Below, in pieces: positions 16,078-23,699 of a DNA stretch of 64,000 nt. How positions within the stretch are numbered: position 1 is the stretch's first letter; each line of letters starts with the position of its first letter. The notes under the pieces are model-generated. The model worked only from the letters and a program-made list of their open reading frames with translations. It was not told where the DNA came from and made no database searches. Made by a program: the position numbers and the translations under genes. The DNA is from JAHOYW01 sp963664605 (GTDB taxonomy: Bacteria; Verrucomicrobiota; Lentisphaeria; Victivallales; Victivallaceae), in contig OY761536.1 in assembly GCA_963664605.1 (NCBI GenBank), positions 434,001 to 498,000 on the forward strand. Reading direction: 5' to 3'.

Positions 16078-16111
16078 AACTCTATATAAAAAGCAAATAT
16101 TTGCTTATTTC

Positions 16112-17110
16112 TTAGAGAGCGGCCATGGCGGCGATGAGTTCTAATACTTTATTAGAGTATCCCCATTCGTTGTCGTACCATGAAACAACTTTTACGAAGT
16201 TGTCAGTCAAAGCAATACCTGCATCCGCGTCAAATGTGGAGGTGCAGACTTCGCCGACAAAGTCCTGAGAAACAACAGCTTCTTCAGTATAACCGAGAAT
16301 ACCTTTCATCGGGCCTTCGGAAGCGGCTTTCATAGCAGCTTTGATTTCATCATAAGTAGCAGCTTTTTCCAGGCGGCAAGTCAAGTCAACAACAGATACG
16401 TCTACTGTAGGAACACGGAAAGCCATACCAGTGAGTTTTCCGTTAAGTTCAGGAATAACTTTACCAACAGCTTTAGCTGCGCCAGTGGAAGAAGGAATGA
16501 TGTTATTAAGAGCAGCACGTCCACCTCTCCAGTCTTTCATAGAAGGGCCGTCAACGGTTTTTTGTGTAGCTGTAGTAGCGTGAATAGTAGTCATCAAGCC
16601 TTCGATAACGCCAAAGTTGTCGTTGAGGACTTTAGTAATAGGAGCAAGACAGTTAGTTGTGCATGAAGCGTTTGAAACGATGTTCATGTCAGCAGTCAGT
16701 TTGTCTTCGTTAACGCCCATAACGAACATAGGAGTAGCATCCTTGGAAGGAGCAGACATAACAACTTTTTTAGCGCCGGCGTCAATATGAGCCTGAGCTT
16801 TTTCAGCTGTCAGGAAAAGACCAGTTGATTCAACAACGTATTCAGCGCCAACAGCATCCCATTTCAGATCTGCAGGATTTCTTTCAGCTGTGATGCGGAT
16901 TTCTTTACCGTTTACAACGAGGTTGCCGTTTGCGACAGAAACTTCGCCGTCGAATTTACCGTGTACAGAGTCATACTTAAGCATGTATGCGATGTAATCC
17001 ACGTCGAGCAAGTCATTGATGCCGACGACTTCGATGTCACTGCGGTTTTGAGCAGCGCGGAAAACGAGACGACCGATACGGCCAAATCCATTAATACCAA
17101 CTTTAATCAT
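16112..17110 (-). CDS. gap: Glyceraldehyde-3-phosphate dehydrogenase, type I
   Basis: Oxidises glyceraldehyde 3-phosphate with NAD and phosphate. From ATG 17110 the product has 332 residues and begins MIKVGINGFGRIGRLVFRAA. An alternative start ten codons upstream (17140) adds no conserved sequence. Catalytic SNASCTTNCLAP contains the active-site Cys, and HATTATQKTVDGPS follows with the catalytic His. The C-terminal VSWYDNEWGYSNKV is intact. An Asp-Leu (NDLLDVDYIAYML) after the Rossmann fold is consistent with NAD use. It precedes pgk in the same direction. Confidence 0.97.
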   Translation of the reverse strand: MIKVGINGFGRIGRLVFRAAQNRSDIEVVGINDLLDVDYIAYMLKYDSVHGKFDGEVSVANGNLVVNGKEIRITAERNPADLKWDAVGAEYVVESTGLFLTAEKAQAHIDAGAKKVVMSAPSKDATPMFVMGVNEDKLTADMNIVSNASCTTNCLAPITKVLNDNFGVIEGLMTTIHATTATQKTVDGPSMKDWRGGRAALNNIIPSSTGAAKAVGKVIPELNGKLTGMAFRVPTVDVSVVDLTCRLEKAATYDEIKAAMKAASEGPMKGILGYTEEAVVSQDFVGEVCTSTFDADAGIALTDNFVKVVSWYDNEWGYSNKVLELIAAMAAL

Positions 17111-17469
17111 TGTTTTACCCTTTTTTGTTGTTTTTAACAAAACAGTTATTTATTTTTAGATATTCAAACGGATACAATTCACCCATAAGAAACATCTTAT
17201 ACAATCGGAATCGGTAATATATACGGCATTTGCAAAAAGTCAAAATTATAAAGAACTATTAAATAAAAAAATATTTATTTAACATAAAATCGCTTTAGCT
17301 TGAGGAAAATAAGCTATGCCACACTTTGTATTTCCTGTGAAAAGTTGTGCTTTATAACGTTTTAGTGACTATAAATTTGACAAAGATAAGTAATTAATGT
17401 TTTATATAATACTATTTTGCACTCAAAAGTACAAAATGACTGAAAATTTTATTCAGGCGTTAATGATCG
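17111..17469. other. AT-rich intergenic region upstream of gap
   Basis: About 360 bp without any supported gene. It is AT-rich and presumably carries the gap promoter; I could not fix the -35/-10 with confidence. It runs into the REP-like doublet at 17470. Confidence 0.3.
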
Positions 17470-17549
17470 CACGGCTGGAGACAGCCGTGGCTACATCGCG
17501 GAACATGAATATACGATAAAGGTGTAGCCGCCCCCTGTCCCCAGGGGCG
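17470..17549. repeat. Inverted REP-like doublet (REPIN-like)
   Basis: Two inverted units share the same layout: TGTAGCC followed by a stem-loop of form ...CTG-TCYC-CAG.... Unit 1 (reverse strand) has TGTAGCC (17495-17489) and the stem CAGCCGTG/CACGGCTG (17482-17489, 17470-17477). Unit 2 (forward) has TGTAGCC (17523-17529) and a stem of CGCCCC and GGGGCG (17529-17549). The stems differ in sequence but keep pairing, and the conserved heads face each other across 27 bp. This is the organisation of REP doublets mobilised by RAYT transposases. No RAYT gene is in the window. Confidence 0.55.
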
Positions 17550-17587
17550 TAAATATGGAATGCTTATTACAATTTTGCGAATTGGTA

Positions 17588-18454
17588 TTAATTAAAACTT
17601 TTTATTTTTTCTTTGCAGACTTTTTCGGTTGTGCTTTGGAGTTTTTTGACCCGTTTGGCAAGATATTCGAGTTCTGGTTTGGTGATTTTGTAGGACATGT
17701 CATAACGGGCTTCAACATAGGCATGCCTCAATAGTTCGAAAAGACGCTTTTCCTCTTCTGTTTTCTTAGGGAAGATTTCTTTGAATTCAGCGCTGAGACG
17801 GTCAACCCGTATTCCCAATTCCTCAAGGTCATGGGTTTTAGATTTGTAGTCGGTGAATACCAGCAAGACAGTCGTATAAAAACGCTCTACCGCCTGATGG
17901 AGCTCGAATGCGGCTTTATTATAGTGTTTTTGTTTTATTTCGTACAAAGTAGCATCAAGAAATTCATTTGCGCTTTGGAACCAGTTTTCAAAATGTTTTT
18001 TTGCTTTTCCCCTGCGCTGTTCTACGTTGAGTTCCTTTGCGGCAGGCATACGGAAACGTTTTGAAGAATAAAGCAGGATTCCCTCTTTCTTTATATCGGT
18101 GAAAAAATAATTGCCGTTCTTAATGGCGCCTTTGAATTCATCGATACTGTGCATAATGATGCTCAGGCGGGTATCGCATATACCCGAACGCCGGACTTTT
18201 TGTTTTATCCGGTTGCGATGCCCCTTGTATTCGTATCTCCGCAGGTCATTAACCACGATAAGCAAGTCGTAATCGCTTTTGTATTCATAAGTGGTACCGT
18301 CATCCCCGGCATAAACATCTTCCACCCAGTCGCCGCGCGCGTAACTCCCGAAAAGAATAATGAACTCGGCATCAATTCTTTCCTTAATGAGTTCAGCAAC
18401 AGCTCTGATTTCATCCTGTTTATGCTTCGGGAGATGTGACAGAGATTTTTTCAT
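17588..18454 (-). CDS. Fused MNT nucleotidyltransferase-HEPN domain protein
   Basis: A 288-residue protein from ATG 18454. The N-terminal half is a minimal nucleotidyltransferase: FIILFGSYARGDW (G36, S37) and, after an insert of about 20 residues, the D61-Y-D63 metal ligands (usually GS-x10-DxD). The C-terminal half is a HEPN helical domain with FELHQAVERFY and LRHAYVEARYDMSY. Separate MNT and HEPN proteins form toxin-antitoxin pairs in which MNT AMPylates HEPN. The single-chain fusion is a known but poorly characterised architecture. It is monocistronic, flanked by repeat-rich gaps. An alternative GTG start lies at 18469. Confidence 0.8.
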   Translation of the reverse strand: MKKSLSHLPKHKQDEIRAVAELIKERIDAEFIILFGSYARGDWVEDVYAGDDGTTYEYKSDYDLLIVVNDLRRYEYKGHRNRIKQKVRRSGICDTRLSIIMHSIDEFKGAIKNGNYFFTDIKKEGILLYSSKRFRMPAAKELNVEQRRGKAKKHFENWFQSANEFLDATLYEIKQKHYNKAAFELHQAVERFYTTVLLVFTDYKSKTHDLEELGIRVDRLSAEFKEIFPKKTEEEKRLFELLRHAYVEARYDMSYKITKPELEYLAKRVKKLQSTTEKVCKEKIKSFN

Positions 18455-18756
18455 GCAAAATTTTTCCACAGAATTTATAACTTATATAACTCATTTCAAA
18501 AATATCATCATTTAAAGATTTAGCAAGCTCTTTTCCGGTCTTTCGCAACCCGCAACACTTAACACGCAACTCGTTGAAAACTCGAAAGTTCGCACCTTTA
18601 AAAAATATCGCTGCGCTAATTTTTGAAAGCCTCGCTATTCGAAAGAGGTATTTTTTATTTTTGCGCTCCTGCGTCGCTTAAATTTTCGACCGTTAGAAAC
18701 GATTGAGCAGCGCTGTCGCCCGCTGCACCAGCGACCGCGGTCAAGCGGTTTTTTAT
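18455..18756. other. Intergenic stretch with degenerate GC-rich palindromes
   Basis: About 300 bp between nadA and the MNT-HEPN gene. No gene is supported. It contains short inverted repeats (CGCTG/CAGCG near 18725) and TTTCGACCGTT (18694-18704), which recurs at 33951-33961. It looks like decayed repeat sequence. Confidence 0.3.
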
Positions 18757-19677
18757 TTAACTCACCTCTATCATTCTTTCTATTGAAGCTCTGGCTTTTT
18801 CGATAATTTGCGGTTCGAGGATAATTTCGTGTTCCATGTTTTCGAGAGCACTCAAAACATCGTGAAGCTCGATAAGCTTCATATTAGGGCAAATAGCCTG
18901 TTCGGATACAGGAATGAATATTTTATCCGGGTTTTCGATTTTTAGACGATGGATAATTCCAAGTTCAGTACCGACAATTATTTGTTTCGCGTCGGTTTCT
19001 TTGGCGAATTTCAACATTCCGCCGGTGCTTAGCGCAACATCGGCCATTTCGACGATCTCCGGTTCGCATTCGGGATGCACCATGACCACCGCGTCCGGGA
19101 ATTCTTTTTTGCGCTGATCTATCATCTCTTTGCTGATCCGCATATGGGTCGGGCAGAACCCCGGCCATAAATCCAGTTTGCGGTTTAAAGCGCGGGCGAC
19201 ATTGGCGCCGAGGTTTTTGTCAGGGAGAAAAATGATTTCCTTGTCTTCCGGAATCGACGCAACAACCTTTTCGGCATTAGCTGAAGTACAACATATATCG
19301 ACTTCAGTTTTCAACTCCGCGGTACTGTTGACATAAGCCACCGCGACCACACCGGGATGTTCTTTTTTATATTTACGCAGTTGTTCAGCAGTCGCCATGT
19401 CTGCCATTGGGCAACCGGCTTCGGCAACAGGGAGCAAAACGGTTTTATCCGGAGATAAAATTTTAGCGGTTTCCGCCATGAACCTTACCCCGCAGAAAAC
19501 TATAACATCACATTCCACTTTCTTCGCTTCAATGCTCAGGCCGAGTGAATCCCCGACATAATCCCCGATGTCCTGAACCTCACCCAGCTGATAGTTGTGT
19601 ACCAGAATGACCGCGTTTTTTTCTTTACGCAGTTTATTGATTCTTTCGATAATTTCCTGTTTGTTCAATTCTGTCAT
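18757..19677 (-). CDS. nadA: Quinolinate synthase A
   Basis: Condenses iminoaspartate with dihydroxyacetone phosphate to quinolinate, the first committed step of NAD synthesis. It uses a [4Fe-4S] cluster. The protein has 306 residues, as in the shorter bacterial NadA. AVILVHNYQ is the family start. The cluster Cys candidates are in VFCGVRFMAETAK, DICCTSANAEKV and QAICPNMKLI; PGFCPTHMRI and VHPECEPE are conserved substrate loops. It overlaps nothing but starts 1 bp after nifS ends. nadB and nadC are absent from the window. Confidence 0.96.
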   Translation of the reverse strand: MTELNKQEIIERINKLRKEKNAVILVHNYQLGEVQDIGDYVGDSLGLSIEAKKVECDVIVFCGVRFMAETAKILSPDKTVLLPVAEAGCPMADMATAEQLRKYKKEHPGVVAVAYVNSTAELKTEVDICCTSANAEKVVASIPEDKEIIFLPDKNLGANVARALNRKLDLWPGFCPTHMRISKEMIDQRKKEFPDAVVMVHPECEPEIVEMADVALSTGGMLKFAKETDAKQIIVGTELGIIHRLKIENPDKIFIPVSEQAICPNMKLIELHDVLSALENMEHEIILEPQIIEKARASIERMIEVS

Positions 19678-19678
19678 T

Positions 19679-20815
19679 TTATGTATCCAGTTTAATAATT
19701 CTGGAGCCGCCCAGGGCTCTGTTTTTTTCTTTTATAATCTTAGCCAGCTGTTTAACAGCATAATCTATATCATCTTTACTTGTATACTGCCCGACCGAGA
19801 AACGTAACGCTCCGAAAAGCTCTTGCTTCGGCACTTTCATAGCCTCCAATACCCGTGAAACCGCATCTTTACCGGCAGCACATGCGGCTCCGGTCGAAAC
19901 CGCCACGCCATACCGGTCAAGTTCCTCTGCCAGATTACGAGCTGAAAATCCCGGGAAACTTATATTCGCGGTATTACATATCCGATGTTCGCAACTGCCG
20001 TTTATTTTCGAAATCGAACAGCTTTCAATGATCCTTTGTTCCAGATAATCACGCATTTCACTACAACGTTCCACGTAACCCGTCAATCTGTCCTTCGCGA
20101 CAACGCAAGCCGCACCAAAACCAACCGCTCCAGGTACATCAAGAGTTCCGCGGATTTGTTCTATCTCAATCCCGGAACACACATAAAGCGCGCCAACTCC
20201 TTTGGGTCCATATATTTTATGTGCCGAAAGCGATAATAAGGACACACCCAGACAATCAACATCAAGCGGCATTTTGCCCGCCGCCTGTACCGCGTCATAA
20301 TGCAATAGAACATCATATTTTTTTATGATTCCGGCGATGCTTTTGAAATCCTGAATCGTTCCGGTCTCATTATTGACCAACAATAAAGAAACCAAAGCCG
20401 TATCGTTATCCAGCGCCTGTTCTAATGCTTCCGGATCAATTAGTCCGTCGCGGTTTACATTGAGATAAATTACCTCAAAACCTGCTTTTTTCAAGTTTTC
20501 GCATGCTTCATAAGTCGAACTATGTTCAATTTTCGAAGATATTATCCGTTTTTTCCCTGATTGCCGGGCAATTGAGTTTATCACAAAAGTATTCGCAGCC
20601 CAACCGCCGCGGGTAAAAATAATATCACCGCCTGCGGCGCCGATCAAAGCAGCAACCTGGCCAGCCGCAGTTTTTACAGCGGCAGCAGCTTCTTTCCCGA
20701 AAAAATGAACGCTTGACGGATTACCGAATTTTTCACCAAAAAACGGCGTCATGATATCCAGCGCTTCCGGCAGAACCGGGGTTGTCGCGTTATAATCAAG
20801 ATAAACTTTTTTCAT
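19679..20815 (-). CDS. Cysteine desulfurase, NifS/IscS family
   Basis: PLP enzyme removing sulfur from cysteine, probably for the NadA Fe-S cluster given the 1-bp spacing. The protein has 378 residues. It begins VYLDYNATTPVLPEAL, has HYDAVQAAGKMPLDV, the PLP-Lys motif SLSAHKIYGPKGVGALYV, and the catalytic Cys in STGAACAAGKDAVS (family SGSACSSG). nifS-like genes next to nadA are a common arrangement. The active-site loop reads AACAAG instead of SACSSG, a minor deviation that retains the Cys. Confidence 0.92.
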   Translation of the reverse strand: MKKVYLDYNATTPVLPEALDIMTPFFGEKFGNPSSVHFFGKEAAAAVKTAAGQVAALIGAAGGDIIFTRGGWAANTFVINSIARQSGKKRIISSKIEHSSTYEACENLKKAGFEVIYLNVNRDGLIDPEALEQALDNDTALVSLLLVNNETGTIQDFKSIAGIIKKYDVLLHYDAVQAAGKMPLDVDCLGVSLLSLSAHKIYGPKGVGALYVCSGIEIEQIRGTLDVPGAVGFGAACVVAKDRLTGYVERCSEMRDYLEQRIIESCSISKINGSCEHRICNTANISFPGFSARNLAEELDRYGVAVSTGAACAAGKDAVSRVLEAMKVPKQELFGALRFSVGQYTSKDDIDYAVKQLAKIIKEKNRALGGSRIIKLDT

Positions 20816-20833
20816 GACTTTACCCCGTCAAAC

Positions 20834-20869
20834 AAAAACTGGAGGGCAAGACATTGTCTAGTCCTCCAG
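20834..20869 (-). terminator. Terminator between the O-acetylhomoserine sulfhydrylase gene and nifS
   Basis: Stem CTGGAGG (20839-20845) with CCTCCAG (20863-20869), and an inner AGACA/TGTCT pairing. On the reverse strand it is followed by TTTTTG. It lies 11 bp after the upstream stop and separates the sulfur operon from nifS-nadA. Confidence 0.8.
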
Positions 20870-20879
20870 CGGTACAATC

Positions 20880-22157
20880 TTATTCCTGGCTGGCTTTCAA
20901 GGCCTGATCAAAGTCAGCAATAATATCCTCAATGTCCTCAATACCAACCGAAACCCGGATAAACTCAGGATTAATTCCCGCAGACACCTTGGCATCATCA
21001 GGCACTTGCTGATGGGTGGTCGTCCATGGATTAATGACCAGAGTGCGTGCATCTCCAACATTAGCTAAATGTTTCGCCACCTTAACTGAATCTATGAATT
21101 TACGAGCCGCCTTAACGCCGCCTTTAACACCTAAACCAAACACCGAGCCGAAACCGCCTTTCAAGTATTTTGCAGCAATTTCATGTGACGGATGTTCTTC
21201 CAGTCCAAGATAACTTACCCATTCGACCAATGGATGATTTTTCAGCGCTTGCGCCAGTTTTTCCGAATTGCGGCAGTGTTTTTCCATTCTAAGCGCCAAT
21301 GTTTCCAGCCCTTGAATGAGCAGGAACTGGTTCGCCGGGCTCGGGCATGGGCCGATATTACGCATTCCCTGCACCCGCGCTTTAACCGCGTATGAAATAT
21401 TGCCGAGAGCTTCCCAATAGACTACTCCATGGTAACTCGGGTCAGGCTCGGTAAATTCCGGGAAACGGCCGCTTGACCAGTCAAACTTACCGCCATCAAT
21501 AATTATTCCGCCGATGGAAGTGCCGTGTCCGCCAACCCATTTTGTGCATGAATAAATAACTATGTCCACCCCATGCTCAAGAGGTTTGCAGATCAGCGGG
21601 GCAAAAGTATTGTCAATGATAACCGGCAACCCGTTTGCGTGAGCCGTTTCGGTTACCGCTTTGAAATCCGGCACATCCCCCTTTGGATTGCCGATGGTTT
21701 CACCGTAAACTAACTTTGTATTCGGTCTTATATTGGCATCTATCGTTTCGGGAGTCAGTTCATCGACAAAGGTAACTTCTATACCGAAACGCGGCAAAGT
21801 ATACTGAAACAAGGTCTGAGTTCCACCATATAATGATGCCGCGCTAATAATATGATCCCCGGCCGCCGTAATGTTGGTTACCGCCAGAAAAATAGCAGCC
21901 ATTCCGCTTGACGTTGCCAAAGCAGCGGTCCCGCCTTCAATTGCAGCCATTCTTTTTTCAAATACATCTGTCGTCGGGTTCATCAGGCGGGTATAAATAT
22001 TGCCGAACTTCTTAAGCGCAAATAAATCCTCGGCTTCCTGAGTTGATTCAAAAACATAACTTGCGGTCTGATATATCGGCACGGCGCACGCGCCGGTTGC
22101 CGGATCTCCCTCGAAGCCGCCATGTAATGATAATGTTGAGTTTCCAGCTTTGTTCAT
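20880..22157 (-). CDS. metY: O-acetylhomoserine sulfhydrylase (MetY type)
   Basis: PLP enzyme forming homocysteine from O-acetylhomoserine and sulfide. The protein has 425 residues, typical of MetY and longer than cystathionine gamma-synthases. It has TLSLHGGFEGDPATGA at the N-terminus, SSGMAAIFLA, DNTFAPLICKPLEHG, and the PLP-Lys motif YSCTKWVGGHGTSIGGIIIDGG, a MetY hallmark. The C-terminal HLANVGDARTLVINPWTTTHQQ is intact. Its substrate would come from MetX (55.4 kb). It is 1 bp downstream of cysK in one operon with an Rrf2 regulator. Confidence 0.95.
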   Translation of the reverse strand: MNKAGNSTLSLHGGFEGDPATGACAVPIYQTASYVFESTQEAEDLFALKKFGNIYTRLMNPTTDVFEKRMAAIEGGTAALATSSGMAAIFLAVTNITAAGDHIISAASLYGGTQTLFQYTLPRFGIEVTFVDELTPETIDANIRPNTKLVYGETIGNPKGDVPDFKAVTETAHANGLPVIIDNTFAPLICKPLEHGVDIVIYSCTKWVGGHGTSIGGIIIDGGKFDWSSGRFPEFTEPDPSYHGVVYWEALGNISYAVKARVQGMRNIGPCPSPANQFLLIQGLETLALRMEKHCRNSEKLAQALKNHPLVEWVSYLGLEEHPSHEIAAKYLKGGFGSVFGLGVKGGVKAARKFIDSVKVAKHLANVGDARTLVINPWTTTHQQVPDDAKVSAGINPEFIRVSVGIEDIEDIIADFDQALKASQE

Positions 22158-22158
22158 T

Positions 22159-23091
22159 CTAGTTCTCCTTGTTCAAAAATAATGGTGTTGATAAATATCT
22201 TTCTGCGGTATCAGGGAAAATAGTTACAATGTTTTTGCCCTGGTTTTCCTTGCGTTTCGCTAAAGTAACTGCGGCACAGGCTGCGGCCCCGGCGCTGATT
22301 CCGCAGAGAATTCCTTCTTTGCCAGCCGCATCTTTCGCATATTTCATTGCATCATCATCACTGACTACGATTATTTCGTCAATAAGTCCTGTTTCAAGGA
22401 TATCAGGGACAAATCCGGCTCCTATGCCTTGAATACCGTGCTTGCCGGATTTTCCACCAGAAAGAACCGCTGATGATTCCGGTTCAACAGCAATGATTTT
22501 AATCGCCGGATTTTTCTCCTTTAAAAAATTTCCGGTTCCGGTCAGGGTTCCGCCAGTACCGACTCCAGCCACAAAAATATCGACTTCACCATCAAGGTCG
22601 TCCCATATTTCCGGTCCGGTTGTACTATAGTGCACCTGCACATTAGCTGGATTTTTGAACTGTTGCGGCATAAAGGCATCTTTATATTCTTTCACCAGTT
22701 CATCAGCTTTTGAAATAGCTCCACCCATGCCTTCGAGCGCCGGCGTCAAAACAATTTCCGCCCCCAGGTGACTCAGGAGAGCCCGGCGTTCCTGCGACAT
22801 TGATTCCGGCATGGTGATAATAAGCTTATAGCCTTTCGCCGCTGCAGCCATCGCAAGTCCCAAGCCTGTATTGCCGCTGGTTGGTTCGATAATCAAGGCC
22901 CCAGGTTTCAGTTTGCCAGCTTTTTCCGCGGCTTCAATCATTCCCACCGCTATCCTGTCTTTAATACTTGATGTCGGATTGAAAAATTCCATTTTGGCAT
23001 AAATCCTCCCATCCTTGTCACTCAAGCCGCCATAATATCTAACCAGAGGAGTTTTCCCGACCGCATGTGAAATGTCTTCATAAATCTTCAT
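22159..23091 (-). CDS. cysK: Cysteine synthase (O-acetylserine sulfhydrylase)
   Basis: Makes cysteine from O-acetylserine and sulfide. The protein has 310 residues. The PLP lysine sits in FFNPTSSIKDRIAVGMIEAAE. EPTSGNTGLGLAMAAAAKGY is the substrate loop, and GVGTGGTLTGTGNFLKEKNP binds the phosphate of PLP. The C-terminus has GILCGISAGAAACAA. It overlaps the Rrf2 gene by 4 bp and is followed after 1 bp by metY. Regulation by the adjacent Rrf2 protein is likely. Confidence 0.95.
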   Translation of the reverse strand: MKIYEDISHAVGKTPLVRYYGGLSDKDGRIYAKMEFFNPTSSIKDRIAVGMIEAAEKAGKLKPGALIIEPTSGNTGLGLAMAAAAKGYKLIITMPESMSQERRALLSHLGAEIVLTPALEGMGGAISKADELVKEYKDAFMPQQFKNPANVQVHYSTTGPEIWDDLDGEVDIFVAGVGTGGTLTGTGNFLKEKNPAIKIIAVEPESSAVLSGGKSGKHGIQGIGAGFVPDILETGLIDEIIVVSDDDAMKYAKDAAGKEGILCGISAGAAACAAVTLAKRKENQGKNIVTIFPDTAERYLSTPLFLNKEN

Positions 23092-23519
23092 ATTACATAC
23101 TCCTTTACATTTGAATTTAAATCAATAATTTTAGTTAAATTTATCTTTGCCGCTTCGCGACGGAAATTTTCAGCAAGGATTTTCCATGAAGCTGAAGTTT
23201 TACATTCGCTAAGAAGCGTACACCTTTTATCTTTACTTTCACAATCAACAAGATCCAGCGGACCTTCAAAAAGCTCTATAAAATCCAGGATCGTCACCTC
23301 CTCAGGAGAAACATTCAACCTGTAGCCTCCCTGACAGCCGCGTTCTGTAACAACCCAGCCAACCTTGCGAAGCTTAATCATTATCTGCTCCATATAGGGC
23401 TCTGATATCCCTTGTTTGCTAACTATATCCTTTCCCTTCAGCGCCTTTCCTTCCGGCTGCGCCTCTGCCAGCTGCAGCACTATACGCAGCCCGTATCTGG
23501 TTTTTGTAGACACTCTCAT
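23088..23519 (-). CDS. Rrf2-family regulator with Fe-S-type cysteines
   Basis: A 143-residue Rrf2 protein with an N-terminal winged helix (TRYGLRIVLQLAEA; recognition helix ISEPYMEQIMIKLRKVGW; wing ERGCQGGYRL). C93, C100 and C106 form the C-x6-C-x5-C cluster typical of IscR/NsrR-like Fe-S sensors. CymR-type cysteine regulators lack this triad. The gene heads the cysK-metY operon, so it probably senses Fe-S, NO or redox status, or sulfide/cysteine supply, and controls sulfur assimilation and itself. The choice between IscR-, NsrR- and CymR-like function cannot be made from sequence. Confidence 0.88.
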   Translation of the reverse strand: MRVSTKTRYGLRIVLQLAEAQPEGKALKGKDIVSKQGISEPYMEQIMIKLRKVGWVVTERGCQGGYRLNVSPEEVTILDFIELFEGPLDLVDCESKDKRCTLLSECKTSASWKILAENFRREAAKINLTKIIDLNSNVKEYVI

Positions 23520-23540
23520 AGTTAAACCTTTTCTAATGTT

Positions 23541-23580
23541 TACATTATTACTAGGGTATACTTATTATGCTCAATGTCAA
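23541..23580 (-). promoter_or_regulatory. Promoter/operator region of the Rrf2-cysK-metY operon
   Basis: Reverse strand TTGACA (23580-23575) and TTGAGC (23574-23569) precede AT-rich -10 candidates (TAATAAT near 23550-23544). The intervening GTATACCCTAGTA resembles the ATACC half-site common in Rrf2 targets. Assignment of the exact hexamers is uncertain. Confidence 0.4.
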
Positions 23581-23643
23581 GCATTTTTTAAAACAAAAAT
23601 CAATTTTTACATATTTTTTTGTATGACATTGGCGAATATAAAC

Positions 23644-23681
23644 AAAAACGCGGCCGCAAATATTCATGCGGCCGCGTTTTT
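23644..23681 (-). terminator. Terminator of hcp
   Basis: A perfect 14-bp stem, AAAAACGCGGCCGC (23644-23657) with its complement (23668-23681), has a 10-nt loop. The U-run is part of the stem base. It lies 18 bp past the hcp stop, and also upstream of the Rrf2 promoter. Confidence 0.85.
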
Positions 23682-23699
23682 ATGTTTGTTAGATCAGGT

